Below, piece after piece: positions 21,916-33,197 of a stretch of 64,000 nt of DNA. The notes under the pieces were generated by a model, which was given only the letters and a program-made list of their open reading frames with translations, made no database searches and was not told the DNA's origin. A program made the translations under genes and the position numbers. The stretch lies in the NCBI GenBank assembly GCA_035578175.1, contig JAQMRL010000006.1, positions 59,127,001-59,191,000 on the forward strand, in the 5' to 3' direction. Each line of letters starts with the position of its first letter. Within the stretch, counting starts at the first letter, position 1. The DNA is from Catonia carolina. Taxonomy: Eukaryota; Arthropoda; Insecta; Hemiptera; Achilidae.

Positions 21916-22870
21916 CTTATAGTGTTCATCCGTTACTGATGTTAGCGATAAGTATGGCTATCTCCACTTTTTTGGCTGTAATTCTGAACAACTCGCTAGC
22001 TGATTTTCCTGACCACACTCTCAGATTCTGCAACCAAGAAACTGCCCTTGGCTCGAGCCGTGCATGCCGTGTTTTTCCCCTGAATGATAGATTGTAGTAG
22101 GGCGTATTAACTGTTATTTGTTATTATTTGTCCAAAGTATTAGAGCTTCAAAATCTTGGTGGTGTTCAAACTTTTTTACTTTTATTCATTCTTTGAAAGA
22201 CGTCGACATTGGTTAGTTGGTCCTTCAACGATAATCGCAGGATTCTTCGATACAACGACATTTCGAAAGATTACGATTTTTTAGTGATAGCTTGGTCAAG
22301 TGCCCAAGACAACGCCATACAGCAAAATGGAAAAGATGTAGCATCTCATTAAACGAATTTTAATGTCATCTTCAAATTTTAATTAATGTAAATAAAATGA
22401 TTAAAATTGAGAACAGGAACTGGTTATCCATTTGGAAAGGATACTAAAGAGCCTGTTTACCCCGTTTATTCCAAGAGTAGAAACCCACTAATAAGAGGAA
22501 TGTTGGAAGTCCGAGAAGGAGATGATTTTTGAAATAGGTTAAGCTACCTAATCCATGAATTAAAGAAGAAGAAGAGTTCCATATAAAGTGAATAATGATA
22601 TAACACTAATAAGATAAAAGCGCTGATAGGAAGTGTGACGACAACCTTCATAAAAATAACCATTTTATTTATAATTATTATTTCTCTGACCAAATAAAAA
22701 CGTGACCAGAGCAGTTTATTCATAAAAAAGAACGTATTTACAAAATATTTTATGTTAAATAAAAAAATTATCAACTATAATAAAACAATACCCCATTATA
22801 GCAAATTATGTGTCAAGGTAAATCCCTGTTTTGTCTCTCGGATCTACATTATTAAAAATCCGAATCGAAT
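21916..22870. other. Unassigned stretch
   Basis: Mostly AT-rich; 21950-22090 is less so. No gene or known repeat recognised. The 76-codon minus frame at 22544-22774 is F/I/L-rich and looks accidental. Confidence 0.4.
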
Positions 22871-22879
22871 TCATTTGAT

Positions 22880-23009
22880 CTTTCTGTTCTTCTTTATGAA
22901 ATGGAAGCCTGGACTTTGAAGAAACCTGAAATACAAAAAATTAAAGCTTTAAAATTATAAACTTATCGATATGTGTTAAGGATATCGTGGAAGGAAAAAA
23001 GGAACAATT
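22880..23009 (+). pseudogene. RTE/CR1-type LINE remnant hosting a nested element
   Basis: Reads LLYEMEAWTLKKPEIQKIKA and then YRYVLRISWKEKRNN. This equals the YGSETWTL, then E-x-F-E-x-W-x-YRRMLRISW block of the family. After the inserted elements (at 24,281) it resumes with EVFIKNI, matching the NEEVLRRI that follows in relatives. Confidence 0.6.
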
Positions 23010-24280
23010 GAAGGGGTCGGGTGAAGACAGTGCTAACCCTCATCAACATAATTTTATGCTATTTCATTTTAAAAGTTTACAGAAATCTACAAATCATGTT
23101 TTTGAACTTTTGTGAAACATTTGTTATTTTCTTTTAATCTAGGTCCTTAAGATCGTAAATACAGGGTGATTCATGAAGTTCTCCCCCCACTTCTACAGCA
23201 CATTGTACTAGTAAAAATAATGAAAAAATGTTATATAAACATAGGTCCGAAAACGCTTCGTTAGCGAGTTACAGCTAGCGAAAGTTTCGCCTGGATTTCA
23301 GTTCACCAGGTGAAATGAGGTCTTCCTGGAATTGTGGTAAGGTAGATTAAGGGGCAAATTCAATCATTTCTTATGGTTTTTGATCTGATAAATTGAATAA
23401 AACAGGTCCCAGATCTGTAAGTTAAATAGTTTTTAAGAAAACCAGTGTCAAATGCAAAAAATGGAGTGAAAAACTTATTTTTTCATCTTTGGGCAAGGAT
23501 AACTGTGTTATTTCACCAAGAAACAGTTAAAATTTTTCAATAAAACATGTAGAAAATTTTATTCTGAACAAACCGGTGTAAATTAAGTACACAGAAAGCG
23601 AATAGATGTTTGATTAAATGAGTTTTTATTCATAAGAGTACAAAGTAAAATTAACCGGAACAACTAAAATGAAAAAATGTGTTTTTTTCACTCCATTTTT
23701 TTGCATTTGACACTGGTTTTCTCAAAAACTATTCGCTTTCTGTGTACTTTATTTACACCGGTTTGTTCAGAATAAAATTTTCTACATTTTTTATTGAAAA
23801 ATTTTAACTGTTTCTTGGTGAAATAACAAAGTTATTCTTGCCCAAAGATGAAAAAATGTAATTTTCACTCCATTTTTTGCATTTGACACTGGTTTTCTCA
23901 AAAACTATTTAACTTACAGTTCTGGGACCTGTTTTATTCAATTTATCAGATCAAAAACCATAAGAAATGATTGAATTCGCCCCTTAATCTACCTTACCAC
24001 AATTCCAGGAAGACCTCATTTCACCTGGTGAACTGAAATCCAGGCGAAACTTTCGCTAGCTGTAACTCGCTAACGAAGCGTTTTCGGACCTATGTTTATA
24101 TAACATTTTTTCATTATTTTTACTAGTACAATGTGCTGTAGAAGTGGGGGGAGAACTTCATGAATCACCCTGTATAGCATACTTTTTAAAACGTGCTGAA
24201 TATTTTATTTTTACAGAATATTTTAAAAAAATCATGCTGGAAATTTTTGTGGGTTAGCACTTTCTTCTGCCGACCCCTTC
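23010..24280. mobile_element. Short TIR element (outer), split by a foldback element
   Basis: Ends in inverted repeats GAAGGGGTCGGGTGAAGACA (from 23010) and its counterpart ending at 24280 (about 30 bp, few mismatches, continuing to AGTGCTAACCC). AATT lies on both sides (23006-23009, 24281-24284) and may be the target duplication. Without the foldback the element is about 260 bp, with no ORF: a MITE. Confidence 0.65.
23162..24172. mobile_element. 1,011-bp foldback element, 444-bp arms
   Basis: Starts CAGGGTGATTCATGAAG and ends with its complement CTTCATGAATCACCCTG, flanked by TA on both sides (23160-23161, 24173-24174). The arms 23162-23605 and 23729-24172 are inverted repeats of equal length over a 123-bp centre. 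No ORF is present. The TA duplication suggests mobilisation by a Tc1/mariner-type or similar transposase. A TTTTCACTCCATTTTTTGCA motif occurs three times: once inverted in the left arm, once in the centre and once in the right arm. Confidence 0.92.
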
Positions 24281-24284
24281 AATT

Positions 24285-25388
24285 AGGAAGTCTTTATCAA
24301 AAATATATAACAAATTAAAAGTAATTAACATAATCAAAATACGAAAATTTGAATATTTTGAACTATGCTTGGAGAAAATAAAAATCTGCTGTTAATTAAA
24401 TAGGGATTTTTTTACTTCAATACTGATGTGCGTTGGAATCAGTTCAATTAAAGAATAATAAGTAATCCTCATGACCACATTAGATGAGTTTTATGTCTAT
24501 GACATGTACAGTCCAGCCTCTCTTAGTTTGCTCCTAATGTAAACAAATAATGACGTCACTGAGCATGCGTATTATATCAAAATGTGTACACGCTGATTAA
24601 AAAGTAACAACAAAATACTTTCAAAAGTATTTAAATACAAAATACTTTTAAAAGTATTTTTATAAATAAAATTGCTAGGCCTACATCATATCATGACTGA
24701 TTTTTTTAGTACTTAAAGTACTTATAATTTAAAAAATAGTTAACTTAATAGGAATACAGCATCCGTAAACTCGCAGACTCTAGCATGCACCCTGTAGTAG
24801 GTGGCTTTTGATTGTTGACAGTAAGAGCAAACTATGAACGGCTCAACTATAAATGAAATGTAGTCTTGTACGGACTCATGCCGGACATTCCTGAAAGTGA
24901 TAATTGAACCCCAACCATCAAAGTACACCGGTAAATACTAAGTGTACTATCCAAATCCATATAAAAGTATATACTAAAATAAATTAATTAAAGTAGGAAG
25001 ACAAAGTACATCCTGGTTAAAAAAAACCTGTGAGATTCGTATATTATTTTGCTCTTCTGCAGAACTTATTTAGAACAGCAATGTTAAAAATTAGAATTGC
25101 TCCAATGATTGCCAATCTTTCATAATATACACCCAAAAGAACAAGAAAGATTGCCAACAATTGGAAAATTGAACTTGCTAATTAATAAAATTTTCTTTAT
25201 AGTATGACTAATTAAATAAGTAAGAAATATTTATTTCAATTTAATGAAGATCAGTGAACACCATAAGCTGTTCTTAGATAGGGTTGTGAAAGGAAGAAGA
25301 TATGTAGGTAGACCACTAAAACTATGAGCATTTAAATCTAACCCGAGAAATTAAAGACAAAACAATATAATAAAAATAAATTTAAATT
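24285..25388. other. AT-rich stretch
   Basis: An inverted AAAATACTTTCAAAAGTATTT cluster occurs at 24612-24660. Around 25285-25320 a short GRRYVGRPLKL-like frame hints at a LINE tail. No gene recognised. Confidence 0.4.
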
Positions 25389-25402
25389 TAAACAAATTAA
25401 TT

Positions 25403-25844
25403 TTTTTTCTCTTTTTATTTAGGAAATTCACAATCTGTTGGAAACAATCAGTAAATGTGATAAGACAAAATTTGGAAAAAATTAACATGATAAATAAACG
25501 TGAGTGGAGACACAGTCTAGTGACAGAACTCCGACGTGAATAGATAAGTTTAGCATTAAGTGCAGCATTTAGGACACTGTAATGGATAGTCAATTACAGT
25601 ACTACGTTAATTGATGAGATCCCGGTTCCATCGACGTTTTAGTCGTCTTATTGGATTATTTGGGAGAGTCTGCGTAGCCAGATTTGAGATCAATGAATTT
25701 TGGTGGTTCACGAGTTTCCTCCTAAATTTTGTGTAGAGTTTTAAGAAAACGTCACTCATGTAGGGTACGTTTAGGTCTGAGTGTAGCGTTCTATTGGTTA
25801 CATAATATGGGGCGTTAACTATCCACCGCAAAAGCTTTGATTAA
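25403..25844 (-). mobile_element. Jockey-type LINE (family B), 5'-truncated, 13-bp target duplication
   Basis: The minus frame 25831-25607 reads MRWIVNAPYYVTNRTLHSDL, then VPYMSDVFLKLYTKFRRKL, and ends RRLKRRWNRDLIN. This is the C-terminus of a Jockey-type ORF2 and closely parallels the intact LINE at 51.8-57.1 kb (NAPYYVTNLTLHSDL, ending RRLRRKWSRDLLI). A 3' UTR of about 200 bp follows. AAACAAATTAATT flanks it at 25390-25402 and 25845-25857. Only the last 75 codons of ORF2 were inserted. Confidence 0.88.
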
Positions 25845-25857
25845 AAACAAATTAATT

Positions 25858-26769
25858 AAATATACAAAATGTAATTATGTAATACATATTTTGTTCTTTA
25901 AAATATTTAAAAATTAGTACTTACACAAGTAATTTCTGACGTAGATAACATAAATTGAACCATCTTCACATCTAGACTAATTGAAATACAATTAAAAATT
26001 TAAAAATTCTTGTTTATGAAGAATTATGAACCATATTAGATAATTAATAAATATTTATATAAAATTTTACATATTGTTTTTATAAAAATTTAAATAGTAA
26101 AATGAAATTAATAGAAGGGTGTTTGTCTTCTTAAAATAAATGACTATGAAAAAATAACCTGCCCTAATGAATTTTTCATACGCTGATTATCTCTAAGGTT
26201 AAAAAACATTTAGATATTTGCAAGTTAAATACAATGTATATAGCTAGGTGTTAAGATGTGGTAAATGTCTTTAACTTTTGGATACAGATATGTCAATGAA
26301 TAAATGTTTAGGTTTACTATTTATGTAATTAATTTGATTATCGATTATTTTTATTTTCTCATGCCCTTTATGAATTTTGTCCCCTCTTATAGGTACAATT
26401 TTAGACTACGTGAGGTGAATATAAACGTTTCTGGAAGATCTTCTTGGATCTCGCATTTCAACATTCGTTCACCGTAGACATTTCTCCTTTCTTCTGTCCA
26501 CCCGGTGTTTTGTTTTTTCTCTTTATGAAAGCCCTTAATTTCGTAATTAGTTATCTAAGTTTGGGTCGATACATTAAGTTTTCTCGATTTCGTGAATTTT
26601 TTTTTTTTTTTTGAATAACTGTAAATCTACGATCTGCTCTCATAGAACAATGAGTAGATGTGTTGTAAGTATAAATCTTGAGTAAGTAATACCCCTTGGT
26701 ATTACTATATAAAATTTCCCATTTTGTTGAATTGATCTTGCCAGGAATGTAAAATAAATTACACTATCA
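25858..26769. other. AT-rich stretch with T14 run
   Basis: A run of about 14 T at 26597-26611 may be the antisense poly(A) of a retroposon. 26680-26769 is probably the 3' UTR of the LINE at 26,774. Nothing else recognised. Confidence 0.4.
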
Positions 26770-26773
26770 CATA

Positions 26774-27145
26774 TTAAAATAAATCTGTAGGGTGTAGTCT
26801 GCATAGTCTTCTGTGTGTTCCACTGTTGTCTAGGAGATTGATGGCTTCTGGATTCTGATGATTTTCAAGTCTTGTTTGGTAACTGGTGCAAAATTTCTGT
26901 ATAGCTTCGTGTACCGTGGGAGTGTTCGTGTCTCTGTGCAATATAGTGTTGGATATGTACCAAGGTGAGTCCATGATGTTTCGAAGTATTTTTGACTGAA
27001 ACCGTTGAATTATTTCAATGTTACTGTGACTTGCTGTGCCCCAGAGTTGTATCCCATATGTCCACACAGGTTTAAGTACAGTTTTATAAATTAACAATTT
27101 GTTTTGTGCCGATAATTTGGAATTTAGTGTCTTAAAAATTTGTTT
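26774..27145 (-). pseudogene. Jockey-type LINE (family D) RT C-terminus
   Basis: A 107-codon open minus frame: LIYKTVLKPVWTYGIQLWG, then HSNIEIIQRFQSKILRNI, SPWYISNTILHRD and TPTVHEAIQKF, ending with CRLHPTDLF and a stop. Upstream on the minus strand LNSKLSAQNK-like sequence extends it to about 27145. It corresponds to the last part of ORF2, with YADD and endonuclease missing. Relatives lie at 0.6-0.96 kb and 32.4-32.6 kb. No target duplication was found. Confidence 0.8.
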
Positions 27146-27608
27146 GTCAACTGGTTGACATCAATTCTATATTATACAGGTGTATTCTCGTTAATTATAA
27201 TGAACGTTCCTAGTAATTAAGACTATTTTGGAAGTTTAAAAAATACAGTATTTTTAAACGAATACATTTTATACTCGTACGATCAGCTAAGAGTTGTATG
27301 TAATGTGTCTTCTTTATTTGTAAAAGCCTAATGCCCTCATGCAAGCTCCATGTTTTACGATAAAATACATGAAATCAAAGAAATAAATTAAAATAACGGT
27401 ATTTTTTTAGTATCACACATTAGTACCGGAAAGTAATGGTGTTAGTATTATCTAAGTAACAACAACCACAAATAAAAAAAAACGCCATATTTTTATTGAT
27501 ACTGCCCGCATTAGAGATTGTTTATACTTGTAAGGATTCGAAACTGAAATTTCACTACAAGTTAATGAAATAGAAATAAAGGGAGGATTATTTTTTAATA
27601 AAACAAAA
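27146..27608. other. AT-rich stretch, nothing recognised
   Basis: No repeat or reading frame recognised. Confidence 0.4.
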
Positions 27609-27611
27609 TTA

Positions 27612-27782
27612 TGCCGCCTCCATAACGTAGTGGTTAGCGCGCTAGCCTACAACGCGGAAGTCCCGGGTTTGATTCCCGGCTAGGGTCAAACAATTTTCAC
27701 AACCAAGTTAAAATCTACAATTCTCGATCTATAATCACTGTAGTCAATAATAACCGAGCAGTTGATAGGACTTTAAATAAAC
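27612..27782 (+). mobile_element. tRNA-derived SINE (or tRNA pseudogene)
   Basis: GTAGTGGTTAGCGCG is an A-box and GGTTTGATTCC a B-box, spaced as in a tRNA. CCCGG/CCCGG closes a good T arm. The acceptor and anticodon stems do not pair and the would-be anticodon loop CTACAAC is not standard, so it is not a working tRNA. About 100 bp of tRNA-unrelated sequence follows, ending AATAAACCAATTAATAAAAA, the layout of a SINE. Confidence 0.65.
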
Positions 27783-27802
27783 CAATTAATAAAAATTCCT
27801 TT

Positions 27803-27823
27803 CATGAGACGACACGTCTCATG
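27803..27823. repeat. Perfect hairpin, 9-bp arms
   Basis: CATGAGACG, ACA, then CGTCTCATG, just after the SINE tail. It has no T-run, and a terminator role has no meaning here. Confidence 0.85.
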
Positions 27824-28518
27824 GATAGTGGCAGTTTTAAAAAAGACTTACCTTTGACATAAGATAAAACAATTAGTAATTTCTGTATCTACTCTCCAAG
27901 TAGAATCAACTGACACTATTTTTTTTACAAGTTCAGACTTTGATTTTTTAACTTCTGGTTTTGGGCCACTTCTAGTCAAAATCAACTTCAAACCCAATTT
28001 TTAGATCCACTAACATTTTTGCAGATTACGAATCCGGTAGCCGTTTGTTGCTATCTTTTGTGGTTTCCAACATCTTGGTGTGACTAAAAAATACTATCGA
28101 TGAAAATTTCAAAAATTGCCACAAAAAATAACAAAAGTAACTGCCAATAGAGAATTTTTTGTGCAAACGAATTTCCGTACCTAAATTGTTTTTAAAATAA
28201 AATTTTAGTACATTGATCTTCTAATCAGATATTTTAATTTATTTTAAAATTAACTTTCCAGAAACTTAGTTTCGTACCAACTATTAACCTTTTTTTTTGG
28301 TTCAAGATAATAGGCCTATTAATAATATATTTGAAATATTTTCATTTTTTAGTAAAAATAGAGTCTTTAACACATCTTTTATAACGTAGAGGCAAAAGAA
28401 CTTCTAGGTAATATTTTTTTTTACTCAGCGTTCAAGTGTAATGTTGTTATATTGTTAAAAAATAATAAAAGTAAATGTGAAGTAAAAAGAAAAAGTAAGC
28501 ATATAATTATATAAAAAT
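27824..28518. other. AT-rich stretch, nothing recognised
   Basis: No gene or shared repeat recognised. Confidence 0.4.
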
Positions 28519-28917
28519 GTTGTTTAGGTTAACAGCCAAAAAGTTGGTTTGAATCTTTAGAGGTTTTACTAATTAAAATGAGAAGTTAGGTGGTTTACAA
28601 TTCCCTTTCTTACTGAGTTGGAAGAGTATGCTTATCAACATACCAGGCCCTCTGAACAGCACAACATACTTTCCACCCTGCAAATGACACCTTCAATTCA
28701 ATCACCACAAGGTCTGGACGTATAATGAAATTTATTACTCTCAGAGAAGATCACTCTGACTAGTGTCTTTTACACCTCTACCTCTTCTGTTCTTAAATAG
28801 TTCAGTCAGATAATTGGCTGATTACATGATAAGAAACAGAACTATTTTTTGTAGCCCTGGAATCTCCAAATCGAGTGCAATTAATTTAACACTCCACGTG
28901 TCCATTATGGGCATATA
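28519..28917 (-). mobile_element. SINE-A copy, near full length
   Basis: In antisense from TTGTTTAGGTTAACAGCC to CACTCCACGTGTCCATTATG, with all landmarks including CCACAAGGTCTGG and CTTCTGTTCTTAAATAG. About 400 bp, as for the copy at 32,787. Confidence 0.88.
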
Positions 28918-30194
28918 TGAAAATACTAGAATTATAACCCTGCAAAATGTACACCAATTTGTACTAGTCTGAGGGTGTCATTACAACCCTGAATTAAAGA
29001 TTCCTGAATTAAAGGGAGTCTCCTAAAAGCATTGAGAAAAAATAAAGACTCCTTGAAAGTAGATTGGATAGAAATTCACTTGTTTTGCGATGTTTTTGTC
29101 ACTTTACAGTAATAATATAAAAAAATTGAATTTCAACAAAAATAACTGAATTTACAAAAAAAAACCAGCTGATTAAAAATTATCTTAAAATAATTATTTC
29201 TTAACATAATAAAAAACAATAATCAAAAGTAAATTTTAATTAAATTACACGATTAATGTAAAATTTTAGTCAAGATTTCAAAACACCTGCTTTAATGCAT
29301 GCGTAACAATATAAAAGATAGGTAGTCTATACATTGACCAAAAGGTGTGTGCGTGTAAGTGCTTGGACATAATATTAAAAAACCGGAGACTCTTTAACAC
29401 TTGTTTTTTTCACGTTGAAAAAAGTTGTAGATAATTGCGTAACCTGGCATGTTGCCGACAAGTATTAATAATAATAATGTATTAAAAACTTAATAAAACA
29501 AGTGTGCGCAAATCAAGTTCTGTAAATTTTTATTAATAAAAATTATATGTTTACAAAATCTTATAAAAATACCCATTTTTTTGAAAAGAAAAGTTGATAC
29601 CGATTAAGGTTATTAATTACTAATAAATTTCATACAAAAAATTAATATGTAGAGCTAATATTTTATGATACATAAAAATATATTTCTTTCTTAGTTTAAT
29701 ATAATTGTGGTTGTAGTAAAAAATTAAGTATTTTTTTATCATTAATATAAATTTTTTCAATAAATAAAAGTTAAAATAAATTCTATCAAATTGACAAATT
29801 ATGATTTTTTTAAATTACTTGAATTGGATAAACTAGAATCTTTATCAATCGACTTTCATAAAATGTTGGTATTAAAACCTGTAAGAAACAAAAATGATGT
29901 GTCTACAAATTTACCGAGGATAACTGAATAGTTGTTGAATAAGGTGGTGGTTACAGAACTGTAAGCTTGCGTATCAAATAATCGGTTTCATAACCATATA
30001 CACCCGAGTTTGAACCCTTGCATCTCCAAAACGATTAGTCGGATTTCAATATACTTAAAATCAACGTTTAGCTCATTTTATTCTGTATTGACCGAAAATA
30101 AACCTATATGTTTAATATTGTTTGGAAATTGCCATATCGAGATTAGAAGGCAAAAAGACCCGGTTTTTTTCTACCGCAAAGAATTTCATGCGTT
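28918..30194. other. AT-rich stretch, nothing recognised
   Basis: The open frame 30010-30207 has no recognisable motif and runs into the foldback element. Confidence 0.4.
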
Positions 30195-30835
30195 TAGAGG
30201 CGTTTAACTCGAGAATATTATTTGACCGACAAGTTTGAAATTTTAACAAACATAGCCAATTATATTGTTACAGTGTGTAAATAATTTCATATATGTACGT
30301 TACTTAAATTTTTATTTTATCAACAATATTCTGAATCTTTGGTATCTCGGTAACCGCTCAATTGTTTGGCAAGAGCAAACTATCGTTTTATTCAACGTCA
30401 AAAATTAGTACAAATGTATAAATAACATAAAATATTGATTGGCCAATGTTGTTGTAGAATTTTTTAAATTTGAAAAAAGGGTGGGCCATGCGGGGGTCGG
30501 ATGTCACATACACGACCTGGCAACATAAATAGTTGCACCCAACTCCTCCATGACCCACACCATTTTTCAAAATTTAAGAAATTCTACCGTAACACTGGTA
30601 AATCATGTTATTAATGTTTTCATGTTATTAATACATTTGTACTAATTTTTTGATGTTGAAAAGAACTAGTTTGCTCTTGCTGAACAATTGAGCGGTTACC
30701 GAGACAGCAAGGGTTCAGAATATTGTTAATTAATAAAAACTTGAAATTTTGTACACGGTTTAACAATATAATTTTTTATGTTGTGCTGAAATTTCAAACT
30801 AGTCGGTCAAATGATTCTCGAGTTATACGCTTTAA
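30195..30835. mobile_element. Foldback element, about 640 bp
   Basis: The left arm (about 30195-30495) and right arm (about 30540-30835) are diverged inverted repeats. Clear anchors are CTCGAGAATATTATTTGACC against GGTCAAATGATTCTCGAG, and TCGGTAACCGCTCAATTGTT against AACAATTGAGCGGTTACCGA. The centre is GC-rich (GCGGGGGTCGGATGTCACAT). No ORF. The exact ends and target duplication are not resolved. Confidence 0.8.
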
Positions 30836-32007
30836 AATGATTGTTTATGGAACATTTTTTTCGCTCTTCTGAACAATTTTGTTGTTATGTTTACTATAAG
30901 TGACTACAGAAACTGGTTCTATGCCGTCGATTTTATACGTCCGACACTTTTGGTAATGGATCTACAGATTTTTGTACTGAATCGCTATAAATTTAACTTT
31001 ATTTTAAGAAACTTATTTGATGAAGTGAATTATCTGTTGACCAAATAGTAATGTTGTTATAAAAGTAGAAACAGACAAGATAATTTGGGGTGAAAGTGAA
31101 GAATTGAGAAGGGACAAAAGAAAATAAAGGGGGTTTATCAGTTTCAACAAGTGACCATCCTAGTGTCCAGTAGTTTATTTTGTTCGAATGTTGTACAAAT
31201 GACCCTGCGGCTGGATAGAAAAGGTTTCTGTGGTTATATATGTGAGTTGGGGTTTCGGGGGTGGATTTCTTATTTGGCCAATATTGGACCACTTAGTGAG
31301 AGTCTCATAAATTACAGCGGTGCGGTCAGTCTTGTAAACGGGATTTTACTAGTTCCTACTCTGCTTTCAGCTAAGCCCCTCTCTCTTTACCACCAAAAAC
31401 ACAACTGATTCCGTTGGTCATTAGATCGGTTCGAGGGTGTGAAATGTTTCACTATATATCATTCTATATGTAAGAGAGAGAAAGTAAAGGAATCGATCTC
31501 TGAATGTCCGGTCAAAGAGAGAAATACTACACGAATTACTATTACATTGTATTCTATGTCCTGTCCAATATAGTATAACTACACCCACTCACAGCGGTCT
31601 CTGTATCCATCCCTTCCTGGTTCAATTTAACACAATTCGGATATCCTTAAATTCATCCCCTTACCGTCATCATCCCCCATCCTCAACTATACCAATATAA
31701 ATATATCACTAAATCACCGTTAAGTCAAAACTTCCTCTAATAAATCTTATTGTTATTTAATAAACCTAATAATTGCTTTACAAACATTACATCGTTTTGA
31801 AGGTTATTTTACTTAATTGTAATCGCTGTAACGCTTAAATTGAAGATAGCTTCGCATATATTCTGAAAAACAACTGAATTGGAAAACACACATACTCAAA
31901 AAAAGGAAAAAGCTAAACACAAAATTAAAAAACTTATATTGGATATTTGATATATACGTTCGACAACTTTTAATTTACAAATAAATTCTTTTAAACCAAT
32001 TTGCATG
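30836..32007. other. Unassigned stretch, less AT-rich at 31.1-31.65 kb
   Basis: The 85-codon plus frame 31151-31408 (SSSLFCSNVVQ..., LGFRGWISYLANIG) lies in a region of more balanced composition but shows no family motif, signal peptide or splice context I can defend. The part at 31560-31690 is C-rich. It could be an untranslated part of a host gene or an unknown repeat. Confidence 0.3.
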
Positions 32008-32009
32008 GG

Positions 32010-32411
32010 TTGTTTAGGTCAACAGCTAAAGGCTAGTTTGAACCTCTAGAGGTTTTACTAAATAAAAACGAGGAGTGAGGTGGCATACTACTGCCTTCCA
32101 CACTGAGTTGAAAGAGTAAGGCCTGATATGCTTATCAGCATGCCAGGCCCTCCGAAAAGCACCCACTTTTTACCCTGATAAATGACACCTTCACTTCATT
32201 CACCACAGGATCTAGCTGTATAGTGAAATTCATTACTCTCAGAGGAGATAACTTGAACAAGTGTCTTTTACACCTCTACCTCTTCTATTCTTAAATAGTT
32301 CAGTCATATGATTGGTTGACTATGTGATAAGAAACAGAACTATTTCTTTGTAGCCCTGGAACCAACAGATCGAATACAATTTATGTAAGACTCTACCTGC
32401 CTGTTATGGGA
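32010..32411 (-). mobile_element. SINE-A copy, full length
   Basis: Antisense from TTTAGGTCAACAGCTAAAGG to ACCTGCCTGTTATGGG. It forms an inverted pair with the copy at 32,787, only 375 bp away. Confidence 0.9.
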
Positions 32412-32434
32412 AAAAATGGATTAATGGCATCCAA

Positions 32435-32610
32435 TTACGGGTCTCAGCAAGCTATTCCAACATTGAAATCCTGAAAAAGTGCTAATCAAAATCAATCAAA
32501 AGTGCTACTCAAGACAATCACACGATCACCTTGGTACATAACGAAGAATATATTACACAGAGATCTACACATTCCTACAGTTCAACAATAAATTAACACA
32601 CAGTACATAT
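32435..32610 (+). pseudogene. Jockey-type LINE (family D) fragment
   Basis: With frameshifts it reads RVSASYSNIEIL, then SRQSHDHLGT/RSPWYITKNILHRDLHIPTV. It matches HSNIEII...SPWYISNTILHRD of the 26.8 kb copy. About 175 bp remain. Confidence 0.65.
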
Positions 32611-32786
32611 ACTAATTGGTGAGTTCCTCAAAGTGCACCGAATATCTTTTTTCGTCTGTTGTTTTTCGCTTCCTTTTCGCTGGTCTTGAATTATATTATC
32701 TTCCCGAGGTACTTGATGTTTCCCAATTTTTCAGTATCGTGCTTTCAAGTGCCGCAGGGCTGTTTTGATATTCATAATGTTTATAA

Positions 32787-33186
32787 ATGCCCAAAACGGG
32801 CAGGTGGAGTGTTATTTTAATTGCACTCTATCTGTTTGGTCCAGGGCTAAAAAAATAGTTCTGTTTCTTTACCACATAGTCAGCCACTTATATGACTGAA
32901 CTATTTAAGAACAGAAGAGGTAGAGGTGTAAAAGACACTAGTCAGAGTTATCTCCTCTGAGAGTAATGAATTTCACTATGCAGCCAGACCCTGTGGTGAA
33001 TGAAGTGAAGGTGTCATTTGCAGGGTGGAAAGTGAGTGCTTTTCGGAGGGCCTGGCATGCTGATAAGCATACTCTTTCAACTCAGTGAGGAAGGCAATGG
33101 TAAACCACCTTACTCCTCGTTTTTACTTAGTAAAACCTCTAGAGGTTCAAACCAGCCTTTCGGCTGTTGACCTAAACAACAACAAC
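32787..33186 (+). mobile_element. SINE-A reference copy, 400 bp with 11-bp target duplication
   Basis: Runs from ATGCCCAAAACGGGCAGGTG to TGACCTAAACAACAACAACA. AATGTTTATAA directly precedes (32776-32786) and follows (33187-33197) it, so it moved by target-primed reverse transcription. It has no ORF of its own and a (AAC)n tail. Near the 5' end GCAGGTGGAGTG and, about 35 bp on, GGTCCAGGGCT loosely resemble pol III A and B boxes. An internal GAGGAAGGCAATGGTAAACC motif recalls the 3' part of RTE-mobilised retroposons elsewhere; that link is inference. Confidence 0.92.
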
Positions 33187-33197
33187 AATGTTTATAA

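Noticed and set aside
27612..27690. Candidate tRNA gene
   Set aside because: A and B boxes and the T arm are good, but the acceptor and anticodon stems do not pair and no sensible anticodon results. Better explained as a SINE head.
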